Assembly (NCBI GenBank): GCA_938011325.1
Contig: CALLUD010000033.1
Span: forward strand, 1 to 62,886
Reading direction: 5' to 3'
From: an uncultured Spartobacteria bacterium
GTDB taxonomy: Bacteria; Verrucomicrobiota; Verrucomicrobiia; Chthoniobacterales; JAATET01
Length of the DNA: 62,886 bases
Part shown: piece by piece, positions 34,953 through 42,927 of the stretch
Layout: every line of letters begins with the position of its first letter
Position numbering within the stretch: the stretch's first letter is position 1
Position numbers and translations under genes: made by a program
Notes under the pieces: model-generated
Seen by the model: the letters and a program-made list of their open reading frames with translations, nothing else
What the model was told of the DNA's origin: nothing
Databases searched by the model: none

Positions 34953-37112
34953 ATGAAAGTGGTTCTCCCCCTCGTTTTCTTCGCCGCGCTCATCGCGGCG
35001 CCTACGGTGGCTTCGGAGACCGTGCTCGCTGATTTCGAAGGCGACAGCTATGCACCGTGGCGCGTGCAGGGCGACGCGTTTGGATCAAGGCCCGCCGCCG
35101 GGACGCTGCCCGATCAGCAGGCGGTGAGCGGGTTCGAGGGCAATGGCCTCGCGAACTCCTATGTCGGCGGCGATGGCTCGATCGGCAAACTTGTTTCGCC
35201 CGAGTTCACGATTTCCACCGATTACATTTCGTTTCTCATCGGCGGCGGAGACGACGTCGACAGGACGTGCATCAACCTCGTGGTCGACGGAAAGGTGGTG
35301 CGCACCGCCACCGGCTCAGCGGATGAAAAACTGGAGCTGCAGGGGTGGGACGTGCGCGACCTGCGCGGGAAGCGCGCGCGCATCGAGATCGTCGACGAGG
35401 CGACCGGCCAGTGGGGGCACATCAACGTCGATCGGATCACGTTGACCGATCAAGCGCCCCCGATCGCACAGGTGAATGCGACGCGGCAAATTCCCGTCGC
35501 CGCCCGGTGGCTCAACTTCCCGGTGAAGAATGGCGCGCCGAAGCGCTGGATCACGGTCCACGTCGATGGAGCGGAGGTCCGCCGTTTCGATATCGAACTC
35601 GCCGATGGCGAGCCGGATTGGTGGGCGCCGCTGGATGTTGCCAAATGGAAGGGGCGCACGATCGAGGTGACGGTCGATCGGCTGCCGCCAGACTCGGAGG
35701 CGCTGGCGAATATTTCCAACGCAGCGGATGTTCCCGGCACCGGCGACCTCTACGCCGAGCCGCTGCGGCCGCAGTTTCATTTTTCCGCGCGTCGCGGCTG
35801 GCTGAACGACCCGAACGGTCTCGTTTACTACAACGGCGAATACCATCTCTTCTTCCAGCACAACCCCTACGGGCGCGAGTGGGGGAACATGCATTGGGGG
35901 CACGCGGTGAGCAGCGATCTCGTGCACTGGCGCGAAGTCGGCGAGGCGTTGTTTCCCGACGAGCTGGGCACGATCTACAGCGGCAGCGCGGTCGTGGATG
36001 AAAAGAACACGAGTGGATTTGGCCGGGGCGGGCGGTCGCCGATGGTGCTTTTCTACACGGCCGCCGGCGAGCACGCGAAGGAGCCGAAGCCCTACACGCA
36101 GGCGATGGCCTGCAGCATCGACGGCCGCACGTTCACGAAATACGAGGGCAATCCCATCATCGACGAAATCTCCGCCGGCAATCGTGACCCGAAGGTTTAC
36201 TGGCACGAGCCGACCCGGAAGTGGGTGATGGCCCTGTGGGGCGAGGAGGATGGTTGCCACGTCGTCTTTTTCTTCACCTCGCCGGATTTGAAGAAATGGA
36301 CTCGCACGCAGGCCTTGAAGGGCAGTCGTGTGGGGCAGGGAGGGTTTCTTTTCGAGTGCCCCGACTTCTTCGAGCTGCCGGTCGATGGCGACCCGAAGAA
36401 AACGAAGTGGGTGATCTTCGGCGCCAATGGCGAATATGGTCTCGGCGACTTCGACGGCCGCCGGTTCACGATCGAGGAAGGGCCTTATCGCGGCATCGGA
36501 GGCGACGTCTTCTACGCGGCGCAGACCTTCGCGAACGAGCCGAAGGGCCGACGCGTGCTCATTCCCTGGCTGCGCGGCGCGGTCTCACCGGGCATGCCGT
36601 TCAATCAGTGCATGGGAATCCCGATGGAGCTGAGGTTGCGGACCACGCCGGAGGGTGTCCGTCTCACTTACACGCCGGTCGAGGAGCTCAAGTCCCTGCG
36701 CGCCGCCGCGAAATCGTTCGCGCCGCTCGTGTTGAAATCCGGCGAAACACAGCGCCTGCCCGGCGTGGATGCGGAGCTTGTGGAAGTTCGTGCGAAGTTG
36801 CGGCCACCGCCGGACGGCAAAGTGGCGCTGAGCGTGCGCGGCATTCCAGTCATCTACGATGCCGCCACGGGCGAACTCTCCGTCAACGGAGTAACTGCGA
36901 AGGCCCGCCTCGATGAGGGTGCGCTGGACCTTGCGATCTACGTCGATCGGACAACGGTCGAAGTGATGGCCTCGAACGGAGAGGCATTCATTCCCCTCGG
37001 CGTGCTTCCGGATCCGCAGAATCGAAGCGTCGAAGTTTCCAGCGAAGGCGGTGAGACGACGTTCACCGAACTCGAGGTGTTCGAACTGAAGAGCGCCTGG
37101 AACAAACCATGA
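34953..37112 (+). CDS. Secreted GH32 fructan hydrolase 1 (levanase/inulinase type)
   Basis: 719 aa with signal peptide MKVVLPLVFFAALIAAPTVA. Residues ~20-250 are an N-terminal jelly-roll domain (ADFEGDSYAPWRVQGDAF, GHINVDRITLTD) common in exo-fructanases. The GH32 five-bladed propeller has the nucleophile in WLNDPNG (Asp286), transition-state stabiliser RDP (Asp412) and acid/base ECP (Glu468), all intact. A C-terminal beta-sandwich follows (ELVEVRAKLRPP, DRTTVEVMASNGE). It should release fructose from levan, inulin or sucrose. It overlaps the second GH32 gene by the ATGA quartet, so the two are translationally coupled. Confidence 0.93.
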   Translation: MKVVLPLVFFAALIAAPTVASETVLADFEGDSYAPWRVQGDAFGSRPAAGTLPDQQAVSGFEGNGLANSYVGGDGSIGKLVSPEFTISTDYISFLIGGGDDVDRTCINLVVDGKVVRTATGSADEKLELQGWDVRDLRGKRARIEIVDEATGQWGHINVDRITLTDQAPPIAQVNATRQIPVAARWLNFPVKNGAPKRWITVHVDGAEVRRFDIELADGEPDWWAPLDVAKWKGRTIEVTVDRLPPDSEALANISNAADVPGTGDLYAEPLRPQFHFSARRGWLNDPNGLVYYNGEYHLFFQHNPYGREWGNMHWGHAVSSDLVHWREVGEALFPDELGTIYSGSAVVDEKNTSGFGRGGRSPMVLFYTAAGEHAKEPKPYTQAMACSIDGRTFTKYEGNPIIDEISAGNRDPKVYWHEPTRKWVMALWGEEDGCHVVFFFTSPDLKKWTRTQALKGSRVGQGGFLFECPDFFELPVDGDPKKTKWVIFGANGEYGLGDFDGRRFTIEEGPYRGIGGDVFYAAQTFANEPKGRRVLIPWLRGAVSPGMPFNQCMGIPMELRLRTTPEGVRLTYTPVEELKSLRAAAKSFAPLVLKSGETQRLPGVDAELVEVRAKLRPPPDGKVALSVRGIPVIYDAATGELSVNGVTAKARLDEGALDLAIYVDRTTVEVMASNGEAFIPLGVLPDPQNRSVEVSSEGGETTFTELEVFELKSAWNKP

Positions 37113-39778
37113 ACAAACTTCTCCTCACCCTCGCACTCCTTCTCGCCGGACCTCTGCACGCGGCGAGCGAGGTTTTCGCCGATTTCGACAGCGGCACGTA
37201 TGCGCCGTGGCAGGTCGAGGGAACGGCATTTGGCTTGATGCCGGCCGCAGGCGCGCTTCCGGGGCAGATGGCGGTCACCGGTTTCGAGGGCGCGGGCCTC
37301 GTGAATTCGTTTCACGGCGGAGACGACGCGACGGGGCGGTTGATTTCGCCCGAGTTCACGATCGCGCGCAACTACATCGTCTTTCTCATTGGCGGAGGCG
37401 GATGGCCCGGGGAAACCTGCATGAACCTCGTCGTGGAAGGAGCCGTCGTTCGCACCGCGACCGGTGGCAACACCCAGCCCGGCGGCACGGAGCAGTTGTT
37501 CCCTGCATTTTGGGAGGTGAGCGAATTCGCGGGGGAGACCGCCCACCTCGAGATCGTTGACTCGCGCACCGGTGGCTGGGGTCACATCAATGTCGACTCC
37601 ATTACGTTCTCCGACGAGAAGCCGGATGTCGTCACCGTCGGGCCGGGCTCACGGGAGATCGTCGCGGAAAAGAAATGGCTCAACCTGCCGGTGTCCAACA
37701 GCGCGTCGGCCAGCAATGTCACGCTGAAGGTCGGCGGCGAAGTGGTGCGTTCGTTTTCGATCGGCCTCGCCAGCGGCAAGCCGGATTGGTGGGCGTCCGT
37801 CGACATCAGCGAATGGCAGGGCGGGACCATCGAGCTCGGCGTGAACCTCATTCGCTCCGACTCCGGGGCGCTGACGAACATCTATCAATCCGATGCGTTG
37901 CCGGACGCGGACACCTTCTACACGGAGTCGTTGCGACCGCAGTTTCACTTCTCGGCGCAACGCGGCTGGCTGAACGATCCGAACGGCCTTGTTTACTACA
38001 AGGGCGAATACCATCTCTTCTTCCAGCACAACCCCTACGGGCGCGAGTGGGGGAACATGCATTGGGGGCACGCGACGAGCACGGATCTCGTCCACTGGAC
38101 ACAGCACGGGGAGGCGCTCTATCCCGACGAGCTCGGCGCGATGTATAGCGGCAGTGCGGTGGTGGACCACGCGAACACGAGCGGTTTTGGCACGGTGGAG
38201 AACCCGCCAATGGCCATGGCCTACACCGCAGCAGGTTCGCCATTCACGCAGGCCATCGCCTTCACCACGGACGGGCGCACGTTCACGAAATACGACGGCA
38301 ATCCGATGGTGGGAAATTTCTCCGACGGCAATCGCGATCCGAAAATCCTCCGGCATGAGCCGACCGGCAAATGGGTGATGGCCTACTACGCCACCGAGAA
38401 CGGGCACCATGTCGTGAAGTTCTACAATTCGCCTGACCTCAAGAACTGGACCCCCACGGGCACGAAGGTCGGCGACGCGACCGGCTCCGGGAACTACCTC
38501 TACGAGTGCCCCGATTTGTTTGAGCTGCCGATCGAGGGCAATCCCGGCGAGAAGCGATGGATCCTGTGGGGTGCGGATTCCGGTTACGGAATCGGGACCT
38601 TCGACGGGCTGAATTTCACGAGTCAGATCGATCGACTTCGCGGGGCGCAGGGGGACCTGTTCTACGCGGCGCAGGTTTTCAACGACGAGCCGACCGGGCG
38701 TTGCATCCAGATCGGCTGGCTGCGTGGCGCCGATTCGCCGGGCATGCCCTTCAACCAGTGCATGAGCATCCCGCACGAGTTGAAGCTGGTCGTCACTCCA
38801 AACGGCCTGCGAGTGAAACGTCTCCCCGTTGCCGAACTCGAGCCGCTTCGCCGCGAGACGCACGACGTCGGGCCGCTCACGCTTGCCGCCGGCGCGGCGA
38901 ATCCGCTGTCGAACGTGAACGGTGAATTGCTTGAACTGCGCGCGGACTTCGATCCCGGCACGGCCTCGACGGTGCGGTTCAACCTGCGCGGCGTTCAGGT
39001 CATCTACAACCGCGTCTCTCAGCAGTTGAGCATGCAGGGCGCGAGTTTCTCCGCGCCGTTGCAGAATGGACGCCAGCGGCTGATCGTCTATCTCGACCGG
39101 ACGTCGATCGAAGTCTTCGCCAGCGATGGACTGGTTTACATTCCGCGCGCGGTGCGGCCCAGCGCCGGCAATCTCGCGACCTCCGTTTCCGTGACCGGCG
39201 GCGAAGCCTCGTTCTCCGAGTTGACCGTGCACGAACTTGGCAGTGCCTGGGAACCCGCGCCGACACCCACCCCCACGCCGCCTCCACCTACGCCAACACC
39301 AACCCCCGAGCCCACTCCCAGTCCGACGCCGACGCCTACGCCGGAGCCTCCGACACCTACACCAACTCCGGAGCCCACAGCGACTCCTGAACCTCCCACG
39401 CCAACCCCGACTCCGGACCCAACGCCCACGCCGCCCGAGCCAACGCCGACACCGGATGTCGTGGCGCCGGACATGCCGGGAGTTCCGTCGCCCACGAAAT
39501 TTGGCGGGAGGATTCGTCTGCGTGTCTCGGCGACGCGCCTCCTTTTCCTTGGAAGGGTGAAGGACCGCGACGGCATCCGCAAAATCACCGCGATCGTCGA
39601 TGGCGAGCGATTGCCGGTGCGGGGACGCGGGAAATGGAAGGTGGTCGTGAAGCCGCCGCGCGACGTGCGGGTCGTGCGAATCAAGGTGGTCGATCGTCTG
39701 CGGAATCGCGACAGCAGGGCCTATCGCCTTGGCGACAGGGAGCGCGCGGCGATCGCCCGGCACACAAACGCGAAGTAA
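37109..39778 (+). CDS. Secreted GH32 fructan hydrolase 2 with Pro/Thr linker and extra C-terminal domain
   Basis: 889 aa, a paralog of the upstream enzyme with the same N-terminal jelly roll (ADFDSGTYAPWQVEGTAF) and intact catalytic residues: Asp290 in WLNDPNG, Asp410 in RDP and Glu466 in ECP. After the GH32 C-terminal sandwich comes a ~65-residue PTPTP/PEPT linker (about residues 716-782) and a basic ~105-residue beta-rich domain (RIRLRVSATRLLF, GKWKVVVKPPRD), possibly for surface or polymer binding. The ATG lies inside the upstream stop codon. Differences between the paralogs suggest endo/exo or soluble/attached division of labour. Confidence 0.93.
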   Translation: MNKLLLTLALLLAGPLHAASEVFADFDSGTYAPWQVEGTAFGLMPAAGALPGQMAVTGFEGAGLVNSFHGGDDATGRLISPEFTIARNYIVFLIGGGGWPGETCMNLVVEGAVVRTATGGNTQPGGTEQLFPAFWEVSEFAGETAHLEIVDSRTGGWGHINVDSITFSDEKPDVVTVGPGSREIVAEKKWLNLPVSNSASASNVTLKVGGEVVRSFSIGLASGKPDWWASVDISEWQGGTIELGVNLIRSDSGALTNIYQSDALPDADTFYTESLRPQFHFSAQRGWLNDPNGLVYYKGEYHLFFQHNPYGREWGNMHWGHATSTDLVHWTQHGEALYPDELGAMYSGSAVVDHANTSGFGTVENPPMAMAYTAAGSPFTQAIAFTTDGRTFTKYDGNPMVGNFSDGNRDPKILRHEPTGKWVMAYYATENGHHVVKFYNSPDLKNWTPTGTKVGDATGSGNYLYECPDLFELPIEGNPGEKRWILWGADSGYGIGTFDGLNFTSQIDRLRGAQGDLFYAAQVFNDEPTGRCIQIGWLRGADSPGMPFNQCMSIPHELKLVVTPNGLRVKRLPVAELEPLRRETHDVGPLTLAAGAANPLSNVNGELLELRADFDPGTASTVRFNLRGVQVIYNRVSQQLSMQGASFSAPLQNGRQRLIVYLDRTSIEVFASDGLVYIPRAVRPSAGNLATSVSVTGGEASFSELTVHELGSAWEPAPTPTPTPPPPTPTPTPEPTPSPTPTPTPEPPTPTPTPEPTATPEPPTPTPTPDPTPTPPEPTPTPDVVAPDMPGVPSPTKFGGRIRLRVSATRLLFLGRVKDRDGIRKITAIVDGERLPVRGRGKWKVVVKPPRDVRVVRIKVVDRLRNRDSRAYRLGDRERAAIARHTNAK

Positions 39779-39792
39779 AGGCGCGTGTCAGG

Positions 39793-40623
39793 TCAGGTCT
39801 GCTCGACTGCGGCGGTCGGCTCGGGATTCCGGCCGCCATTGCCGCCCGCGTCGGCCGGGCTTCCGATCTTCAGGCTCATGCCCATGGCCTTGAAAATTTC
39901 ATCCCGTTTTTCGAGGTAGCCCTTCGAGTCGAGGTCGCGCGGGCGGGGGAGGTCGATCGTGATTTCCTTCTGCACGGTCGCGGGCCGCGTGCTCATGACA
40001 AATACGCGATCCGCGAGCTGCACGGCCTCCTCGATGTCGTGCGTGACGAAGAGAATCGTCTTTTGCTCGGCCTGCCAGATGCGCACGAGGTCGGCGCGCA
40101 TCTTGAGCCGGGTGATGAAGTCGAGAGCACCGAAGGGCTCGTCCATGTAGATGATGTCGGGATTCGCGGCGAGCGCGCGGGCGATCTCGACACGCTGACG
40201 CATTCCACCCGAGAGTTCGCGCGGATACGCCTTCTCGAAACCGGAAAGACCGACCATCTCGGTATAGTGCGCGACGATGGCGTTCTTTTTGTCCGCCGGC
40301 ATGTTGCGAAGGCCGAAGCCGATGTTGTCCTCGACGGAGAGCCAGGGGAACACGCCGTTTTCCTGGAAGACGAAGATGCGGCGCCGGTCAGGGCCGGTGA
40401 CGGGAGCATTCTCCACGATGACCTCGCCACGAGTCTGCGTGAGGAAACCCCCGACGATGTTGAGGAGTGTGGATTTTCCACAACCGCTCGGGCCAACGAT
40501 GCAGACGAATTCGCCGCGGGCGATGTCGGCATTCACGCTTTCGAGAACATGGATCTGCTCGCCGGGCCGCTTGCCGGGAAATGTCATCCAGACGTCGCGC
40601 AGGGAAATGACGGAGTCGCTCAT
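39793..40623 (-). CDS. ABC transporter ATP-binding protein (nitrate/sulfonate/taurine type)
   Basis: 276 aa. Walker A GPSGCGKSTLL, Q-loop VFQENGVFPWLSV, signature LSGGMRQRVEIARAL, Walker B IIYMDEPFGALD and the switch His in FVTHDIEEAV are all present. It belongs to the SsuB/TauB/NrtD group. The C-terminal ~25 residues are Gly/Asn/Pro-rich. It is the last gene of a three-gene unit (substrate-binding protein, permease, ATPase), each overlapping the next by ATGA. The substrate could be a sulfonate, nitrate, bicarbonate or a pyrimidine-like compound. Confidence 0.93.
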   Translation of the reverse strand: MSDSVISLRDVWMTFPGKRPGEQIHVLESVNADIARGEFVCIVGPSGCGKSTLLNIVGGFLTQTRGEVIVENAPVTGPDRRRIFVFQENGVFPWLSVEDNIGFGLRNMPADKKNAIVAHYTEMVGLSGFEKAYPRELSGGMRQRVEIARALAANPDIIYMDEPFGALDFITRLKMRADLVRIWQAEQKTILFVTHDIEEAVQLADRVFVMSTRPATVQKEITIDLPRPRDLDSKGYLEKRDEIFKAMGMSLKIGSPADAGGNGGRNPEPTAAVEQT

Positions 40624-41387
40624 CGGGAGTTGGAGGCGTAACCCCAGCGGACTTCGTCAAATTTTTCCAGCTGTCGCACGAGATAGTCGAGGCCGAGGCC
40701 GATCAGGCCGATCAACACCATGCCGGCGACGACAAGGTCGTAGCGCTTGCCGGCGTTGCGGGCGTCGATGATGAGATAGCCGAGGCCGCTGTTTACCGCG
40801 ATCATCTCGGCCGCCACGACCACCAGCCACGCGATGCCGAGCGCGATGCGCAGGCCGGTCAGGATTTGCGGCAGGCAGGCGCGGAAGATCACCTGCCGGA
40901 ACAGCGCGACGGTGCCGAGTCCGAAGTTGCGGGCGGCGCGGACATAAACAGGCTGCATGTTGTGGACGGCGGCGCAGGAGGCGACTGTGATCGGAAACAC
41001 ACTCGCGAGGAAGATCAGGAAAATCGGCGCGGCATCGGTGACGCCGAACCATAGAATCGCGAGCGGAATCCACGCGATCGGCGAAATCGGGCGCAGGATC
41101 TGGAGAAGCGGATTCAGCGCTGCGTAGAAGCGCGAATACCAGCCGAGGACCAGGCCAAGCGGGACGCCGATGAGCACCGCGAGTCCGAATCCCCAGGTGA
41201 CGCGGAACAGCGAGGCGACGATGTATTTGAGAAGCAGCCCCGCCTGCGCCAGCTCCACGATGCCGCGAACGACGTCGAGCGGAGTTGGAAAGAGGTCGCT
41301 ACGCAGGAGGCGGACACCGCAATGCCATGCGACGAGCGCGATCGCCGCGACACCGAGCGGAAGCAGGATCTTTGTCGCGCGGTTCAT
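40620..41387 (-). CDS. ABC transporter permease (SsuC/NrtB type)
   Basis: 255-aa inner-membrane permease with six predicted helices. It contains the cytoplasmic EAA-like loop ARNFGLGTVALFRQVIFRACLPQILTGLRIALGIAWLVVVAAEM, characteristic of SsuC/TauC/NrtB. The ATG at 41387 (MNRATKILLPLG) sits in an ATGA overlap with the upstream substrate-binding gene, and its stop overlaps the ATPase start in the same way. This is strong evidence for a single operon and a fixed subunit ratio. Confidence 0.92.
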   Translation of the reverse strand: MNRATKILLPLGVAAIALVAWHCGVRLLRSDLFPTPLDVVRGIVELAQAGLLLKYIVASLFRVTWGFGLAVLIGVPLGLVLGWYSRFYAALNPLLQILRPISPIAWIPLAILWFGVTDAAPIFLIFLASVFPITVASCAAVHNMQPVYVRAARNFGLGTVALFRQVIFRACLPQILTGLRIALGIAWLVVVAAEMIAVNSGLGYLIIDARNAGKRYDLVVAGMVLIGLIGLGLDYLVRQLEKFDEVRWGYASNSR

Positions 41388-42418
41388 GGTTCGTTTTTCC
41401 AGTCGTAGGCCGAAAGCCGGTTTGCCTCCGCGGCGAACGACGGGTCGACATAGTCCTCGAAATGCGCGGTGCCTTCGAGAATGCCGGACTCGCGTCCGAG
41501 CTGCTCGATCTCCTCGAAGTCCGGCTTCAGCGGGACGAGTTCGGTGTAGGTGACGCGATCGGGCGGCTTGCTGAGCACAAACTCGAGAAGCCGCGGGTTC
41601 TGGTTGTAGTAATGCCGGCTGACGAACTTCGCGGCATCCATGCGGTTGTCCATGTCCTGATCGAGCCACTTGCCGCTGCGGGCGATGCCGTTTACGAGCT
41701 CCTGCACCCACTCGCGGTCGTTCTCAATCGCGTCCTCGCTAACGGCCAGCACGCAGGAAATGAAGTTCGGCCACACGTCCTTCGTCAGCCACAACACGCG
41801 GCCGTAGCCATCCAGTTCCGTCTGCCCCATGAACGGCTCACCGCTCGAGATCGCGTCCACCGATTTCGCGTAAAGCGCGGCCGGCATGTCGGGCGGCGGC
41901 ATTTCGATGAGCTCGACGTCTTCCGGCTTCATGCCGGCCTGCTTCAGCGCGCGGAAGAAGAGGAGCCGCTGGTTCGAGTAGCGGTTGGGAACGGCGATCC
42001 GTTTCCCGCGCAGGTCCTGCATCCTGTGGATGTTGGAGTCCTTGTGCACGACGACCGCCGAGCCGTCGCGGTGGCCGAGATAGACGACCTTGATGGGCAC
42101 GCCCTGCTCGCGCAGCGCGATCGCCATCGGTGCGAGGATGAAAGTCGCCTTCGTGTAACCGGAGAGATACGCCTCCTTGAGCTCCGGCCAGCTGTTGAAC
42201 CGCACCGGTTCGAAAATGCTGCCCTCGTTCTGCTTGTTGATGAAATCCGTCACCGGGCACGTCAGGTGGCACGTCACCGGCAGAAAACCGATGCGGCCCA
42301 CCTCGGCGCCACTCTTTGGCTTCGGCGAAAACAGCTTCAGATTCAACGCTCCGTGCAGCAGCGTGATCGCCACCGTCCACGCCAGGGCAAACAGCAAAAT
42401 CGTGCGACGGAGAGTCAT
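41384..42418 (-). CDS. ABC transporter substrate-binding protein (NrtA/SsuA-like)
   Basis: 344 aa. An uncleaved anchor or signal (TILLFALAWTVAITLLHGALN) is followed by the type II periplasmic-binding fold: GRIGFLPVTCHLTCPVTDF, GYTKATFILAPMAIALREQG, GHRDGSAVVVHKD and LRGKRIAVPNRYSNQ. The CHLTCPV dicysteine near the ligand site is not typical of sulfonate binders and is closer to the nitrate/bicarbonate (NrtA/CmpA) branch; this is a family-level impression. First gene of the three-gene transporter operon. The ligand is not determined. Confidence 0.87.
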   Translation of the reverse strand: MTLRRTILLFALAWTVAITLLHGALNLKLFSPKPKSGAEVGRIGFLPVTCHLTCPVTDFINKQNEGSIFEPVRFNSWPELKEAYLSGYTKATFILAPMAIALREQGVPIKVVYLGHRDGSAVVVHKDSNIHRMQDLRGKRIAVPNRYSNQRLLFFRALKQAGMKPEDVELIEMPPPDMPAALYAKSVDAISSGEPFMGQTELDGYGRVLWLTKDVWPNFISCVLAVSEDAIENDREWVQELVNGIARSGKWLDQDMDNRMDAAKFVSRHYYNQNPRLLEFVLSKPPDRVTYTELVPLKPDFEEIEQLGRESGILEGTAHFEDYVDPSFAAEANRLSAYDWKNEP

Positions 42419-42604
42419 TCGCGCAACCTCTACTGGGGAGTTGATATGGCGTCAATTCGTCGGGCTCCAACTCCGGGAAAATCTTCGAAGTGCGCCGCGA
42501 CGGCCGGCTGGCGCCGGTCTTTGCGAGGGTGGTGTGAGATGGCCGGACGCAGGGGACTGTCCGGTGCTTGATTCGCTGGCGCACAAACGGCCAGACTTCG
42601 CGAC

Positions 42605-42789
42605 ATGGCCGGTAAAGCAAAGGCGCCGCCGCAAAAGGACGAAGATCGCGCGTTGCGGTTGATCCTCGAGGGAACGGCCCGGGAGACGGGCGAGGCGTTC
42701 TTTCGTGCGCTGGTGCGCAATCTTGCCGAGGCGCTCGACACTCCGATCGCGTGGGTGACCGAATGGGTGCCCGATGGGCGCAAGCTGCG
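42605..42789 (+). pseudogene. Truncated N-terminus of a GAF-domain sensor protein
   Basis: Reads MAGKAKAPPQKDEDRALRLI then EGTARETGEAFFRALVRNLA and DTPIAWVTEWVPDGRKLRS. This is the typical opening of bacterial GAF-containing sensor kinases (GTAxxTGExFFRxLVRxLAxAL...DGRxLRxL), but the domain stops after about 60 residues. It is joined directly to the C-terminal end of an unrelated acetyltransferase in another frame. The complete sensor gene is not in the window. Confidence 0.7.
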
Positions 42790-42879
42790 CTCTACGAGCG
42801 ACTGGGATTCCGCCGCGTCGGCGTCATTCAAGCCGGCACCACGCCCGAGATGATCGCGATGCGGCGCGATCCGGCGTAG
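42790..42879 (+). pseudogene. C-terminal remnant of a GNAT acetyltransferase
   Basis: From 42790 a second frame reads LYERLGFRRVGVIQAG then TTPEMIAMRRDPA to a TAG at 42879. ALYERLGF is the last conserved helix of GNAT N-acetyltransferases and the rest matches their final strand. Nothing upstream in this frame belongs to the family, so the first ~130 residues are missing. Confidence 0.7.
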
Positions 42880-42927
42880 GGCCGCGGCGGATGGCGGGCG
42901 TTCGGGGAGGTGCGCGAACGCCCGCGC

